Positions 22,321 through 34,885 of a stretch of DNA of 64,000 nt are shown here, piece by piece (positions within the stretch are counted from its first letter, which is position 1; the number at the start of each line of letters is the position of its first letter). This stretch comes from Antedon mediterranea (lineage: Eukaryota > Echinodermata > Crinoidea > Comatulida > Antedonidae), in NCBI RefSeq assembly GCF_964355755.1, contig NC_092675.1, positions 253,001-317,000 of the forward strand. The letters are read 5' to 3'. A program made the translations under genes and the position numbers. The notes beneath the pieces were generated by a model. That model was not told the origin of the DNA. It saw only the letters and a program-made list of their open reading frames with translations, and made no database searches.

Positions 22321-24036
22321 GATATGTATAATATGAACATAGCAAGTAGACTAACAAGTAGGCCTACAGTAGACAGACAGAGTTATAAACATTATCAGTA
22401 AGATTTAAAGATATATGGATAATAATAGTGCACAAATTAGATTATATAGACAGTACCAGTCCATCATTTCTTGTACAAATAGGTTTCGCAACAGCTTCTA
22501 TCCAACTGCTATTAGGGCACCAAACAAACAAGTGTGACTTTGTTTTGTCGAGAGAATGTTATGTATTTGTGTCTCACAGAAACACAATCTCTATGTAAAA
22601 GGTAAATGTAAAGGTATTTATATTTGTCCTCAAGGAAATTCGGATTAGGCCCTCCACGGACCCACGGCAGCCAGCAGTGCAGCGCCTACCATATCAGCAC
22701 ACCGGGAGACGATCCCCTAGTCTTTTCGAATAGTGTACCAAGTTCTTTAACGTGCACTGTTAAGTACACGGGACCAACGGCTTTACATCCCATCCGAAGG
22801 ATGAGGCAATGAGAGTATTAAAGCATCTTGCGTAAGGATGCAATTAGTATGGTACAGATAACCTCGAAACCATGCCTATCACATGCTAGTCCGATATTAC
22901 CATTACACCATCACTCTCCAGTATATACAGCACCCGTTGCGATTTCTAGACGGTCTCCCATCCAGAACGCAACCGGGCCCAACGTTGCTTAACTTAATGT
23001 ATATTGTATTATATGCAAATGACATTAATAAATGGAAATAATGTTTCAATGAATGAATTATGCAAAATGACAGTTGGGAAGCAAAATTGTATCTATCTAT
23101 GTAAAAAAGTTTGATAAAAATGGTTTAGACAATGTGACTTCACAATAATCAATCATAGCAGATAAGTAGACAATACAATGATGATACAATTTAAAAGCAT
23201 ATCCTAATATAAAATTGATAAATTATGTTTGTATCTTTAAATAGAGTAAAGTCATGAAATATTAAAATGTCATGACTGGTAACAATTCTCTAGATTTAAA
23301 CTTGTGACTTCACAATAAGCACCAATCAAGACCACAGAATACCAGCTGAGTAGTTCAATAATTGATGGATTATACAGCGTGAAGAAGTTCAATCAACATA
23401 TCCACTAACATCATCATTAACTTGTTGAAGTCATACTTCTTCTGCAATTCAATGTTAAAAAAAATAATGATAAAAAAATGGTTAAATAAACATGAGTTGT
23501 GTATGAATGTATACATTATGTAAAAAGTTAAAAAAAAAAGTTATTGTCCCCCAAAACATAAAAAATGAAGATTAAAATCAGACTTTGAATAGGTTATTTT
23601 GTAGTGTTAATAAAGTTATTTTCGTAATTTTTTCAGCTAAATCAATATTTTTTTATCCAAGTTTTGGTCAAGGTGGATAATTAATATGTGGCATTAAAAT
23701 GGCATATACTACAAACAAAAACAAAAAAAAATTTAATAAAGCAGCCAGTCTGTCCAACTATTTCTCTTGTTGATGATCCTGTTTAGGGTACCTGTATGCA
23801 ATTATTGGTGTCAAAATAAAAAAATAACGTAACAGGCACACTGCATCATAAAAATGTTATATTGTATTACACATTGACATGAGTTTAGAAGAACCTGTTT
23901 ATTCCTGATTGGCATTTAGTGAAGGGTTTATTTCTCATTGCTGATGTTGAATGTGTGATATAAATAGATTAACTTTTTAATGACTACATGACAAATGCTT
24001 CATACCTATTTGAATAATCTAATATTCACCTCATGA
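22321..24036 (-). other. 3'UTR of gene B
   Basis: Downstream of the gene B stop codon. Blocks at 22420-22520 and 23255-23420 match the corresponding regions of gene D (47265-47350) and gene C (36480-36640), for example CTTGTGACTTCACAATAAGC in B and C. The UTR contains a SINE (22636-22998) and, from about 23540, a partial copy of the ATTGTCCCCC repeat. Confidence 0.55.
22636..22998 (-). mobile_element. SINE with 5S rRNA-like head and tRNA-like promoter boxes
   Basis: Read on the minus strand, the element starts with a stretch like the internal region of 5S rRNA (GTTGGGCCCGGTT, then GGATGGGAGACCG at 22951-22963). It continues with a tRNA-type A box (TGGTGTAATGGT, 22899-22910) and B box (GGTTTCGAGGTT, 22860-22871), and a body containing GTACTTAACAGTGCACGTTA. 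It lies in the gene B 3'UTR, in the transcript's own orientation. Confidence 0.65.
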
Positions 24037-24256
24037 TTACTGTTTCAAATCAGTATATGTTGGCTCCATTGATGAGTATGTGTGTAGATCTTGATATCCA
24101 GATTCTGGCCTAGGTAGTGGTGCTGTAACACTGCCAGGTGTTGGCAGGTTTATCTCATATTCTGTAGCAGCTGGTTTCATTGCAACATCATCATACGTAG
24201 GCATGTTCATCGCTGTGGTATCATCCTTTCTCTTGTTCTTCTGAGAATAATAGAAC
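24037..24256 (-). CDS. Gene B exon 6: tyrosine-motif cytoplasmic tail
   Basis: Acceptor ATCTTAG at the same place as in genes C and D, chosen because only it restores the phase 2 codon. A basic KNKRK stretch follows the membrane, then YDDV, YEIN (Grb2-SH2 type YxN), a proline patch APLPRP (possible SH3 site), and the terminal cluster YQDLHTYSSMEPTYTDL, then KQ and TAA. Confidence 0.78.
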
Positions 24257-27200
24257 CTAAGATAATGCATTAGTGCTAGGTCATTTTAAGTATTGTTTAA
24301 ACAAATCTTCAATATTAATGATTGTCCTTTATTTTCATTGCAGATTTGTTGGTACTTTTGAAAGGAGGTATTTTCAAGCAAAGTGCACATACACTCTACT
24401 ATGAAGTATTAGTAAAATATTAAGCATCCCGCATAATTTAAATTTAATATTTTGAAGTATTATTAAATGTGTATACATGTATATTTCTTTTTAAGTACAA
24501 ATAGCACAAGAAATAACACAGAATACAAGATTTTGATTAGAACGGAGAATTTAAATGAATTATATAATTTATTGAAATACACAGTTAAATTAAATAAAAG
24601 TAAATATTAGATTTTACCTATCGAATTAAATAAGCTGTAAAAAAAGAAGAAATAACTTAAATATTTAGATATCAGATTTCATGTGCTGCTTCTAGTAGAT
24701 CATAACAGGATTTAGTAAACAGTTTTGAAACCAGAGAAAAAATTGTCTACAGTATAAGCAAATTATACAACCATTTTAAAAGGAACTTCCTGTGCATTTG
24801 TATTGTAGAATCCAGCTAAACTTTCTAAAAGTTTGTAAAATAAACAAGTATTTGCTACTGAAAGTTTTATAAATGCATTTAGGCCAAGAGAGGCTCAAAT
24901 CACCGCATATTTTAAAGCAGAAAAGTAATGAAGTTGAGCATAATTTCTAAAGAAAATCTACCATTAAAATATGATTTAAAACATACAATTCTACATAATA
25001 AAACTACTGCTACATTATGAAGCTTCTAAATTGAATTGAGAAAGAAATAATCAATCAACCAATAGTTCAATAGAAATAATTTAGAATGTGAGAGCCTGGA
25101 AAACAAATAGAAACAACACCTGCAATAAAAGATCAAAACTGGAAACATCACCAAAATGATGACAACAAGAACAATTATTACTGCTATCAGGTAACCTGGT
25201 ACTGTGTTACTTGATGTGTCTTCACTGCCTTCAAAAGTAACATACTTTAACTGTTCAAATGCATGTTACGGGAAAAACGTTATTCTTTTACTTTCTGATC
25301 AGCCCAGTACAACATTACCACGCCATTAGTAAAGCAAACCGGTCTTAAATGTTTGAACAGGCACATCACAGGGTCAAGGGGTGCAAAGATAATATTTTTG
25401 TCAGTTAGCTTAACGAAATATATATAGTCTTCAGGACCTCATTCTCAGGTTTTGGAAAATTGCACTTCGAAAAGGTAGTAACAGTAAAAATTGCTGTCGG
25501 ACTACGGCTATATTCCTACACTTTATCAGTGGTTTACATTATTTTATTCACTGATCTCTTCTGGGAATTCCCCTATTAAAAGCACAAGGGTGTAAACAGT
25601 TTCAAAGGAGATGCAATGAATAGTAGGTAATGCTTAGACTGATGAACCCAGCAGAGTTTAACTAACCTACAAACATGTGTTTTAAGCAGTAAAAACAATT
25701 ACACTGTATTCCTTGTAGTGATCTAATTCATTGTGAAAATGGTTTAGTTCAGTATAGATGTTTTCAAAATTGAACATTTTTTTTCATTAAACAATAATAA
25801 GCAGTTGGGTGGGACAACAGTATACAATTCTTAAATACATGGCTGGGGTACTAATTTGAACAGCTTTAAAGAGGCTGAGCTTTAAGCACTAACATTGTAT
25901 ATTGCATATTATAGTATATAGAGAGTGATTCATTGGTTGGGGAGACATGGTAACAAGACTAGTCTGAGTACTAGGACAACTAATTCTAGATAATCAAAAT
26001 AAGATACTGTACTATATTTTTATAATAATTATACTCATCAAAAATATTTTTAATTTTACTTAAATACCCCATAAATTCAAATAAAGAATCGTCATCTTTT
26101 TCATACGGCATATAAATATTAATCATCAAGGTACTTTCCCTATCGTCCCTACTATATTAAATCGCAAATGTTTTATTAGTGGTATATTATATATAAAACA
26201 TGAAACAAATATTTCAATACTGAGTAGATAAAAGAATAAAAGATAAAATAAAATGTTAAAATGTAATTTTACATACAAAACACAAATTGGATTTGTCTCA
26301 TTTTGTGACAAGAATCGCCAGTTTTTTTTACCCTGATATTACTATGTGAATTCGAGAAGCATCTGTGGGCACGACCTAGATGGTACGCAAACGAACCATC
26401 TAGTTATAAAAATTCATTACTGAATGACTACAACGATCACAGGATAAATGTCTGAAAGTAAAAATAATGTAATTTATACCTCCATAAACCAGTACTTCAC
26501 ACAAAGTGATCTCGTTACTGTTCTGTTGATATAAAGCGACATAATCTCCAATCAAGGGTGGATTGCAGTATACAATGTAAACACCTGGAGTAGATGTTGT
26601 TGAAGTTATGGATCCACATATGCCATTAGGATCAAAGGACAAACTTCCACTACTAACATAGACCTCAATACCAACAACATTTTCTGAAACACAATAACAC
26701 ATAAAGGTGTTGCTAATCAGTCATTTGCGACATACTTTCAAAGTACTACATGGGTTAGGCTTTTGTATACCATGTACCGTAGAAGAGACAGTTTGAATTT
26801 CTGTTGAGAGAAATTTTTTTCAATCTCAGATTTTCATATCTTTACCATTTTATAAATTATTTATTCGGTGAGAGATGTACAGTAAGCTTGTTTTCGAGTC
26901 AAAGTTGTATTTTAAAATCGTTAAAGTTGAAAATAAATATCAGAAATGATGATCAAGCCGGCCTGTAAATATTTACCAAAAGATCTTTGGAAATCGTTTC
27001 AAATTGGTTTAGCACTTCTGACTTTAAGTGTTGCTGGGACAAACCACGCACGGTCACTTACAGGACATGTTTTCAAGAAGGATCAGTGCTTACATATTTT
27101 GTTCACAAACTACACAATAACCATTTGATTGATCAGTTTTAACAATCGATCAACTGCAATCATTCAATTGTTTTAAATTTCTTGTGGTGATTATACTGTA

Positions 27201-30200
27201 CCCTGTCAATTGTTAACATTTCAGTGATTCTAACTTTCAACATAATGCTTTATTACCCCTCTTCCTATAAAATCGTTCAATCTGATGTACTCAACGCAAT
27301 TCAATGCAACTCAACGTTGACTGGAAAATACGTTTTGGCTTCTTTCATTAAAAGACCAAAAAAAAAAGTTTCTAATCTAGAACATGGAAAAATACAAATC
27401 AATTGAAAAACAAAGAGTACAGTAAAGCAGTGATAGCAACATCTAATATAATCAACCTATTTTAATTTAACTGTGGAACACTGTAACAAATAGCTACATA
27501 ACTATACCTTCATATTGAGTTACTGAATATACTAAAATATAGTCAATGCTGTACATATCTCCTAAATTAACATACCAATACGGGGTTGTGTTTTCAGAAA
27601 CTGAAAAATATTAAAAATAAATAATATTTAGTCAATTGTGTGTCACAAATAACTTATTATTTCTTTATTATACTCTGTATAGACCATCAATATTAGTATA
27701 CTGTTTTTAGTGGTACAGTTTACATAAAAGTAAACAAAATTACCAAAATTGCAAATAAATAATAACAAATATATATATAAATTTACAAAATTACAGATAA
27801 AAATAAATAAAAATCTAAAAAGTATTTCTAGGTAAATAAAAAATTAAGAGCATAAAATAAACAAAAAATTAATGATAAATAGTAGGATCTCAAGTATAAA
27901 AAACTATTATATCTCAAACTTTTGTTGAAATGTTAATTTTAAATAAGCAATTTGTTTAGTCACCAATTTGGTTCATTACTTACCAAATGTACGTGAACAA
28001 GAACCAGCTAAGAAGTCCATATTATTGTTACCATCAACAGCTAAACCAGCATTATAGGATGTATCACCAGAGACGTAAGTTGTAGTCTGAAAAGCAGGCT
28101 TGCCAAATGACAAAACTGTGGTAAAGAAGATATGTGTTAGACACTGCAATAAACATTACTTTATACATCAGGTCATTCGTTGTCTGAAATGTATGTTCTA
28201 TGGTATAAATGATAAAAATTACATTGTACAGTACTGTACCCTAATTTCTTTGCGTTGTTTTTGTTAGAATCAACTTTATTTTCAAATATAGGATTTAAAT
28301 ATTTACAATAAATGTAGTTTTATTTGTGTCTTCAAAATAGACCAAAAATATAGGGAAAATGTCTAAACATTTTCTAACTGAGAATATAATATTAAGGCAT
28401 TCAAAGATATTGTATTGTTGTACACAAAAAGCTTAACAATTAGTACTGATTATTGATTAGTTGCATCTAATTAATAATTTAATATTTTAAACAACAGGCT
28501 GAATTTGTAATATTTTAACAAATAAAACGGCTATATAATGGCTATTTTATTATGGCATTTTTTTAATGATATATATTATAAGACTGGACCTACCGCCCGG
28601 ACCAATTGTTTCCAAGCCGGACTGTAGGTCATCGTCTATTATATAGGGGGGTTAACCATTATGACTAAAAATAATTTCCACAATTATTGATTACATTTTT
28701 TAACCAAAGAAATTAAAATGACATAAACTAGTATTATATGAACATTTCCAGACTTTGTAATAATTACCATCTATTCATTAAACAGGTCACAGAAAAATAA
28801 ACATAACCATTAACCGAGTGATAAATGGTAGATCCCAGCTCGCTGGCATTCAAACATAGGTATCTTAATTTGGCAATTGTGAATATAAAACACAACATAT
28901 AGAACTAAATAACACCTATTAATAATTGTTCCTTATATATCAAACATTAGAATGATATAAACATTAAAATGCTACTTACAATTATGTAATGAAAAATTAA
29001 CCCCAAACTTAGCTACAATCCAAGTGAAGGCTTGATAACACAGGCAACCCCTATTTGAATTTTGCTGCGTTTTTTAGGATTTTTTAGATTTTTTCAAAAT
29101 AGATTTTGCTATTTTGACACAGTTTATTTTAAGCCATTGCTCATAAGAAAAGTATGAAAGGAATCTATGAATATTCAGAATGATTGATGAAATACTGTAC
29201 AAGTGATCTTAAATTGAAAATAAAATACTGTGGGGCTTTAGAAAAAAGGTAAAAAATTGACCTCACATTGACAGTGGGCAATGGATGGTGAGTTATAAAA
29301 CGTAAAATGACACATACTTTTTGTAATATTACAATTTCAAACATATATCATAATGTTCAGTATTGTCTACAGTTTATTTTGAGCTACTATCCAAAAGAAT
29401 CCGATTTATAATAGCCGAGATATTTAGGTGGGAACATGAAAATCAAGTGTTTTGTAGAATATCACGATGCGAAATCAGTGGTATTTATGTGTTGAGGCAA
29501 TTTAGCTATTTCGTTGCTCAAGAGATTCATGAATATGTTTTTTTCAATAAAAAACATACAATAAGATATCACAATAACAATGTTAGCATATATTATTATA
29601 AAAAACCCTGTCGTAGATATAGTAGCCTATGACTCGTATTTAAAGTATTACATTTTTATAAACTATACTGTAAAATTTGACATTTGTCCCAAAAAAGACT
29701 TGATTGAATTTTTTAAAGCCCCCTTCCCTACGTTTTTTAGATCTAATTTAAGATCACAAACTATATTTAATGTAAAAATAATACTATATGGTCCTATTGC
29801 GATAACTTTTTTCGTCTTTAAACGGTTAAAAATGTGAAAAATAAGTCGATTCTAATAATTATAGCGGCCCGCTACAAATCCCAAAATGCATTTCGCGCGG
29901 ATTGATATTTTTGTTTTTCTCCTGTAATTCGCTTTTCGCCCACTTTTCGATCGATCGTGAGGCCAAAGCAAATGGAAGACTGCTAACTTTTCCGCGAAAA
30001 TACCGGGTTTTCCCCAATTTGTATCAACGAAGTCTGGCAAAAATAGAAAGACAATTAATGCAGCAACTATACAACGTCAGGCTAGGTATATAGCTAGCGT
30101 ACGATGTTCGTACGTTACCGATGTTTACCAGCTAGGCCTACAAAACTAAGCCTAGCTATAGGCTAAGCCTAAGACCGTCCACGAGAGGTCGATCACCGCA

Positions 30201-30704
30201 AGCTACTTAGGTAGTGCATTGTTTCTCACTTTTTATCATAATTTACCATAAAACGTACATTTAAGACAAGGAATGACATGGTTTAATGTTTTTGAAGTGA
30301 TATATATGTATTATTTTCCAAAAAACGTCCAAAATTGCAGGTGGTAAGGGGTCTTTAAACATACAAAAATCAAAACCTTATCAGTTAAACCTTTGGCAAT
30401 GACAATATATATTTTGCACTATTCTAGCTATGCAAACAGAGCTATGTCTAGGCCTACCTATTATTAGTAGGCCTGGCTACTTCATATTATAGAGCATGAC
30501 TCTCAGATGCCAGTGTAGTAAAGGTGAATTAATTACAATAGCTACTCCCCTAGGCCTACACTAGGCTATAATAATAGTACAGAATTAGAGTAATAGTAGG
30601 CCTATTTAGTAATACTCACTACTGGTGCTTTGTTGAGATAAACAAATGAAGCAATGCCTACTAAGTAGAAGTAATAAAAACAGCCTCACTTCGTTATCAA
30701 ACAT
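24037..30704 (-). CDS. Receptor gene B: F-type lectin, transmembrane, tyrosine-motif tail
   Basis: Six exons on the minus strand: 30620-30704, 27984-28115, 27508-27600, 26480-26683, 25120-25228 and 24037-24256. All use GT-AG sites and their lengths sum to 843 nt: 280 codons plus TAA. Residues 1-28 start with a signal peptide; about 30-170 form one F-type lectin domain; 172-183 a short linker; about 184-206 a single membrane span; 208-280 a cytoplasmic tail with five tyrosine motifs (YDDV 229, YEIN 241, YQDL 262, YSSM 268, YTDL 275). YQDL and YTDL are nine residues apart, fitting ITAM spacing (YxxL/I-x6-12-YxxL/I), and SGYQDL also fits the ITIM pattern. Predicted type I plasma-membrane receptor whose lectin domain would bind a glycan and whose tail would recruit SH2 proteins once phosphorylated. 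It is the shortest member of the array. Function is inferred from domains. Confidence 0.78.
25120..25228 (-). CDS. Gene B exon 5: transmembrane segment
   Basis: 109 nt, starts phase 1, ends phase 2. Extracellular GSEDTSSNTVPG, then about 23 hydrophobic residues (IAVIIVLVVILVMFPVLIFY) without charge, then CR. The same length and layout occur in genes C and D. The missing charge argues against pairing with a charged adaptor in the membrane. Confidence 0.8.
25229..26479. other. Gene B intron between lectin and TM exons
   Basis: Searched by eye for HYR and EGF exons on the minus strand; none seen. This is where gene C carries five extra domain exons. Confidence 0.6.
26480..26683 (-). CDS. Gene B exon 4: F-type lectin domain, part 3
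   Basis: 204 nt, phase 1-1, the same length as in gene C. NVVGIEVYVSSG, a Cys in NGICGS, GVYIVYCNPP and ITLCEVLVYGG complete the FTP fold: the G.EI.VG, C, and TLCEVEVYG strands. Confidence 0.8.
27508..27600 (-). CDS. Gene B exon 3: F-type lectin domain, part 2
   Basis: 93 nt, phase 1-1; PYWYVNLGDMYSIDYILVY. It is 9 nt longer than the matching exon of genes A and C. Confidence 0.75.
27984..28115 (-). CDS. Gene B exon 2: F-type lectin domain, part 1
   Basis: 132 nt, phase 1-1; LSFGKPAFQTTTYVSG, NAGLAVDGNNN, AGSCSRTF. Donor GTAAGT. Confidence 0.77.
28116..30619. other. Gene B intron 1
   Basis: About 2.5 kb, AT-rich, no exon supported. Small ORFs at 29363-29837 show no domain. Confidence 0.5.
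30620..30704 (-). CDS. Gene B exon 1: signal peptide
   Basis: 85 nt. ATG at 30704-30702, 28 codons with core VRLFLLLLLSRHCFICLS, phase 1 end at a GTGAGT donor. The start is supported by the matching MFD starts in genes A and C. Confidence 0.7.
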
Positions 30705-30799
30705 GGTGCTTATACAAATATTTAAAAAAGCAATGTTTACATATTTTTTTTCTTGATTGTTTTATATACCACGTAGCCTATTCTTTTTTGCATGGTATC

Positions 30800-30850
30800 A
30801 AGTATTATTTCCGGGTTTAATAGCGCCCTCACTGTCTACATGATACCAAT
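30800..30850 (-). promoter_or_regulatory. Conserved upstream element of gene B
   Basis: About 100 bp upstream of the start codon; on the minus strand AGTGAGGGCGCTATTAA then CCCGGAAATAATAC, the same arrangement as in genes A and C. Confidence 0.45.
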
Positions 30851-31900
30851 TCTTCTTGGAGACTCTTCTATGATACCACCCAGTACAAAAACATTGATAT
30901 TAAATTAAACATGATTATATAGTAAATATATTAACTAATATATATTATATATATATATCACTATTATAAAATACATTATTATTAAATCAAAATACTGGCA
31001 TTAATTTCTCAGATGCGTGGTAACAGAAAAAAACTTTAAAAGTCAATCAAATTAAAAATTATATTCGAAAAGATTACAGAGAAACTTAGAAACAGGAATA
31101 ATAATTTTGGTTGTGAGATTCATATGACCAACTATGAACATCTCTTTTGAGGGTTTTGCCCGGAGTGTCTTCATTAAAAAAAATTAATTGTCTCAACTGT
31201 TATGTTGTGCATCTTTCTTGAATCCTAGTGTATTCCTCATATATTTATTTATTTATTTATTTCTTCTTTTACAACAAAATGAGACAATCCTATATTTACT
31301 CATAGTTATGTTATTTTAAATCAACATATTTTAAGTACACAATGCTATGAAACAATAATCATCAGTATATGGAGATAATCTGAACATAAAGTTTCTGTCA
31401 GATTAATTTTTTTTTCATTGGAACTTGAATATCATATTCCCACACTAAAATTAAAATATTTTTCCGATCATTAATTTAATGTTGTTGCAGTTTAGTTTCC
31501 TTCTTAAAATTATTCATTTTAATAATCAAAGGACTTTTATTTATATTATTTACTTTTATTAAATATTCCTGTAATTAATCTTATTATTTCACAAAATGGG
31601 GTTATAAGAACTGCGCTGTATATGCCCAAGGAGGTTGCTATGAAACAGTATCAAAATTGTTTGCAACACCAATACTAATTTCTTTATAAAAAATGTATTT
31701 ATTATACAAAATAAGTACTATTCAAAAATTATTCAAATATATTGTATTTTCTGACAAAGATCTTCTGCATTTGAATTCACATAAAGTCTACCATCAATTA
31801 ACAAGTGAGTTATTCATGTGTGACCATGTCACTTCACAATAAGCATCAGTCATATATAGGATAAGTACACAAAATAAAATTAACTGTTCTGCTTTATTTA
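30851..31900. other. B-C intergenic spacer and distal gene C 3'UTR
   Basis: No exon found. 31830-31890 resembles a block of the gene B 3'UTR at 23137-23190 (CACTTCACAATAA, then GATAAGTA.ACA), so gene C transcription probably reaches at least 31830. AATAAA on the minus strand at about 31697 is a candidate end. Confidence 0.35.
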
Positions 31901-31959
31901 ACAATTTATTTTATTGTTTACTTGTTTCCCGTACACTTTCGTCTACGGGATCGAGGCGA

Positions 31960-34111
31960 AGCACTCAGTGCTTAAAAGCCCCTCTTAGCAATAAAATCAT
32001 ATTCTATATAGGGTGAAAACTTCAGCGGGTGGTTAGACCATGCGACGTTAAGTTTTGCTTTGAACAAGTTCACCGTAGCACATGAAACTACATCCGTAGG
32101 CAGAGCATTCCATAAGAGAATAACTCTCCTGGAGAACGTGTCCCTCCTAATATTAAGACGAGAGCTTTTAAACTTGAGTTTATATGGGTGTCCACGGGTC
32201 TGAGATTCTAGATCAAATTCAAAAAATGTGTTGATCGAAATACGATCGAAACCTTTAACTATCCTAAAAACTTGGATAATATCCGCTCTCTGCCTTCGTT
32301 ATCTCATGGTAGGAAGACCAAGAATTCTCAAACGTTGTTCATAAGGAATATTACGGTACCTAGGAATCAATCTTGTTGCTCTTTGCTGGACCTTCTCTAT
32401 TTCATCCTGATCTCGTTTTCTAATAGGATTATAAACAGTGTTACAATATTCAAGCGTTGGCCTGACAATAGACTTATACAGCTTCAAAAATCCATCTTTA
32501 TTCAAGAATTTAAAAGATCTATAAATCATTCCTAGTTTCTTATTAGCTCTTTTACAAATATCCGCTACATGCAAATTAAAGATTAAACTAGGATCAAAGG
32601 TAACACCTAGATCTTTCTCCTGCTTTACCTCATGTAGTAAATTACCAGCCATTGAATACAAGAAATTGGGATTATCACGACCATAATGAAATACCTTACA
32701 CTTAGTGTCATTAAATGGCAATTGCCAAACATTAGACCAATGGAAAGCACTGTCAATGTCTCTTTGAAATAAATCCGCATCATCAATGTTATTGACCACT
32801 CTATACAACTTGGTGTCGTCTGCAAATAAACGTATACTAGATTCGACAACATCAGGTAAATCGTTAATGAAGATTGAAAATAAGATTGGGCCCACAACGC
32901 TACCCTGTGGAATTCCACTTAATACTGGAGCCTGTGATGACAATTGACCATTGACACTAACTCGTTGTGTTCTATTTGACAAATAATTAGAGAACCATCC
33001 TAGTAGATTTCCCGTAATACCAAAACATTTCAATTTGACTAGAAGCCTTTGGTGTGGCACACTATCAAAGGCCTTTTTATAGTCTAAATAGACACAATCA
33101 AAGCTATCATGGTTATTCAGGTTAGTAGTCCAACTCTCCAGGACATCAAGTAGTTGTAATGCACATGATCTACCTTGTCTGAATCCAAATTGCTCATTGC
33201 ACAAAAGACCATTACTCTCAAGATACATTACAAGTTTATCCCTAATAATCCTTTCCATCATTTTCCCTATGACCGACGTTAAACTAACCGGTCTGTAGTT
33301 AGCCGGGTCCTCCTTTTTGCCTTTCTTAAATATAGGTATTACAATTGCCTCCTTCCACGATAGAGGGACCTTCTGATCATTGAATAATCTAGTGAATATT
33401 AGACTGAGAGGGTAAGCAATTTGATCCTTTAATTCAATCAAAACCCGTGGGTGAAAGCCATCAGGGCCAGCTGACTTATCTATAACTAAGTTAGACAACA
33501 GCTTATGAATATCTTCTACATTAAACTCAATATCTGACAAGGAAGCCTCAATCTTTTTTATCAAGATTCGGAACATTCGATAAGTTCTCCTTACAAAAGA
33601 CACTGCTAAAAAAAGAATTAAAAGACTCGGCTTTATCTTGGTCATCTACAACAAGTTTACCTTCAACATTTCTAAGAGTAGGAATACCAGATCTGGTGTT
33701 TAACTGAGAATTTACATAGCGCCAAAAAGACTTTTCATTGACTTTAACCTCATTTGCAATCTTATTTTCGAAGATGATTTTAGAACTCTTAATCAAATTG
33801 ACAGTATCATTCCTTACTCTAATGAACGTGTTCCATTTGACACTAGCAGTCATGCCCTTTACGTTTTGCTTTGATATACTGTTTCCAGCATTTATTCTTC
33901 TGTTTAATAGACTTATCAACCTCCTTAGTATACCACAAAGGTCTCTTAACATTTCCAGACAAGTGTTTCTTACACTTTGGAACAAACTGTTCCATACCTC
34001 TAGATAAGATCTCATCAAAAGAACCGTGCGAGTGTAACCCGTCCTTATCCAATAACTCAGTTTCCCAATCGACACCATCAAGAAAACCACGAAACTTATC
34101 ATAATCAGCAT
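31960..34111 (-). pseudogene. CR1-type LINE ORF2 reverse transcriptase, frameshifted
   Basis: A linker in two frames (34111-33548) with KSFWRYVNSQLNTRSGIPTL precedes the RT core at 33645-32299: SAGPDGFHPRVL, NYRPVSLTSVIGKMMERII, QFGFRQGRSC, VYLDYKKAFDSVPH, SGIPQGSVVGP and RLFADDTKLY near 32830. A frame break near 32299 leads to a C-terminal tail with RRDTFSRRVILLWNALPTDV near 32130. Overall a typical CR1 clade RT, inactive in this copy. Confidence 0.8.
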
Positions 34112-34169
34112 GGAAATAATTTCTGACCTCTTCCACCTCTTCTTTGATTAAATTAACTGGAATTTTAAA

Positions 34170-34870
34170 TCAAAGTACCATATGATCACTCTTACCTAAT
34201 GGTGGAGCTTGAAGGACCTCACTAATAGAATCCTCATTAGATGTAAGCACCAGGTCCAGAACATTGGCCTGTTCTCCTATTCTGTAACGGGTTGGGTCTC
34301 GTACATGCTGAGCTAAAAATAAGTCATTAATGGTGTCAAAAAAATTATGACTATTTTTACCATCTTCACCAGTCACATATCCTAGCTCCCAATTAATACT
34401 CCTATAATTGAAATCTCCAACTATAATAAAATCAGAACAAGAAAAGGATGCCACTTTTCTAAACAGAGAAGACAAAGCAGAATTATTGACACTAGATCCG
34501 GCGTCACTTCTATACACACATCCAATTAAAAAGGTGCGATCCTTGACTTTAATCTCAACAAACATGGATCCCTCAAACAAAATATCTTTAAACAAAACCG
34601 GAGTGGCAGACATCCCATTTCGAACATAAATAACAACTCCTCTACCAGATGAAAGCTTTTCATTTGCCGGGCAAAAACATCTGAAAACCAGGGATATGAA
34701 ACTCTTCTATAGACAATTCAAAAAAGTACTTCTTTGGTAGAATCTCAGTCAAAGCAATGATATCAACTTTCTCTGAAGATAAACGCAACAGAAGCTCATT
34801 CTTCTTATTTAGAAGGGAATCACAATTTGTATAAAATACATTAAAAAAATCATTAACATCTTCTGACTGC
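34170..34870 (-). pseudogene. CR1-type LINE ORF2 endonuclease domain, frameshifted
   Basis: TNCDSLLNKKNELLLRL and IIALTEILPKKYFF near 34820-34740 are the N-terminal endonuclease strands; a stop and frameshift near 34665 leads to the second piece, which reads GVVIYVRNG, IGCVYRS, IIVGDFNYRSINW (catalytic Asp/Asn) and ends SDHMVL (catalytic His) at about 34170. Confidence 0.75.
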
Positions 34871-34885
34871 GTAGAACTTACATTG

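Noticed and set aside
22940-22995. Possible 5S rRNA gene on the minus strand
   Set aside because: Only about 45 bp resembles the 5S interior, and it continues into SINE sequence; the rest of a 5S gene is absent.
24240-24250. Alternative acceptor CTCAG at the gene B tail exon
   Set aside because: It would join in phase 0, but the TM exon ends in phase 2; the upstream ATCTTAG acceptor keeps the frame and is shared by genes C and D.
26946-27406. Plus-strand ORFs of about 60 codons between gene B lectin exons
   Set aside because: No recognisable protein, no supporting splice context, and intronic on the other strand.
29363-29837. Plus-strand ORFs of 85-89 codons in gene B intron 1
   Set aside because: Low-complexity AT-rich translations with no domain, inside an intron shared with the opposite strand.
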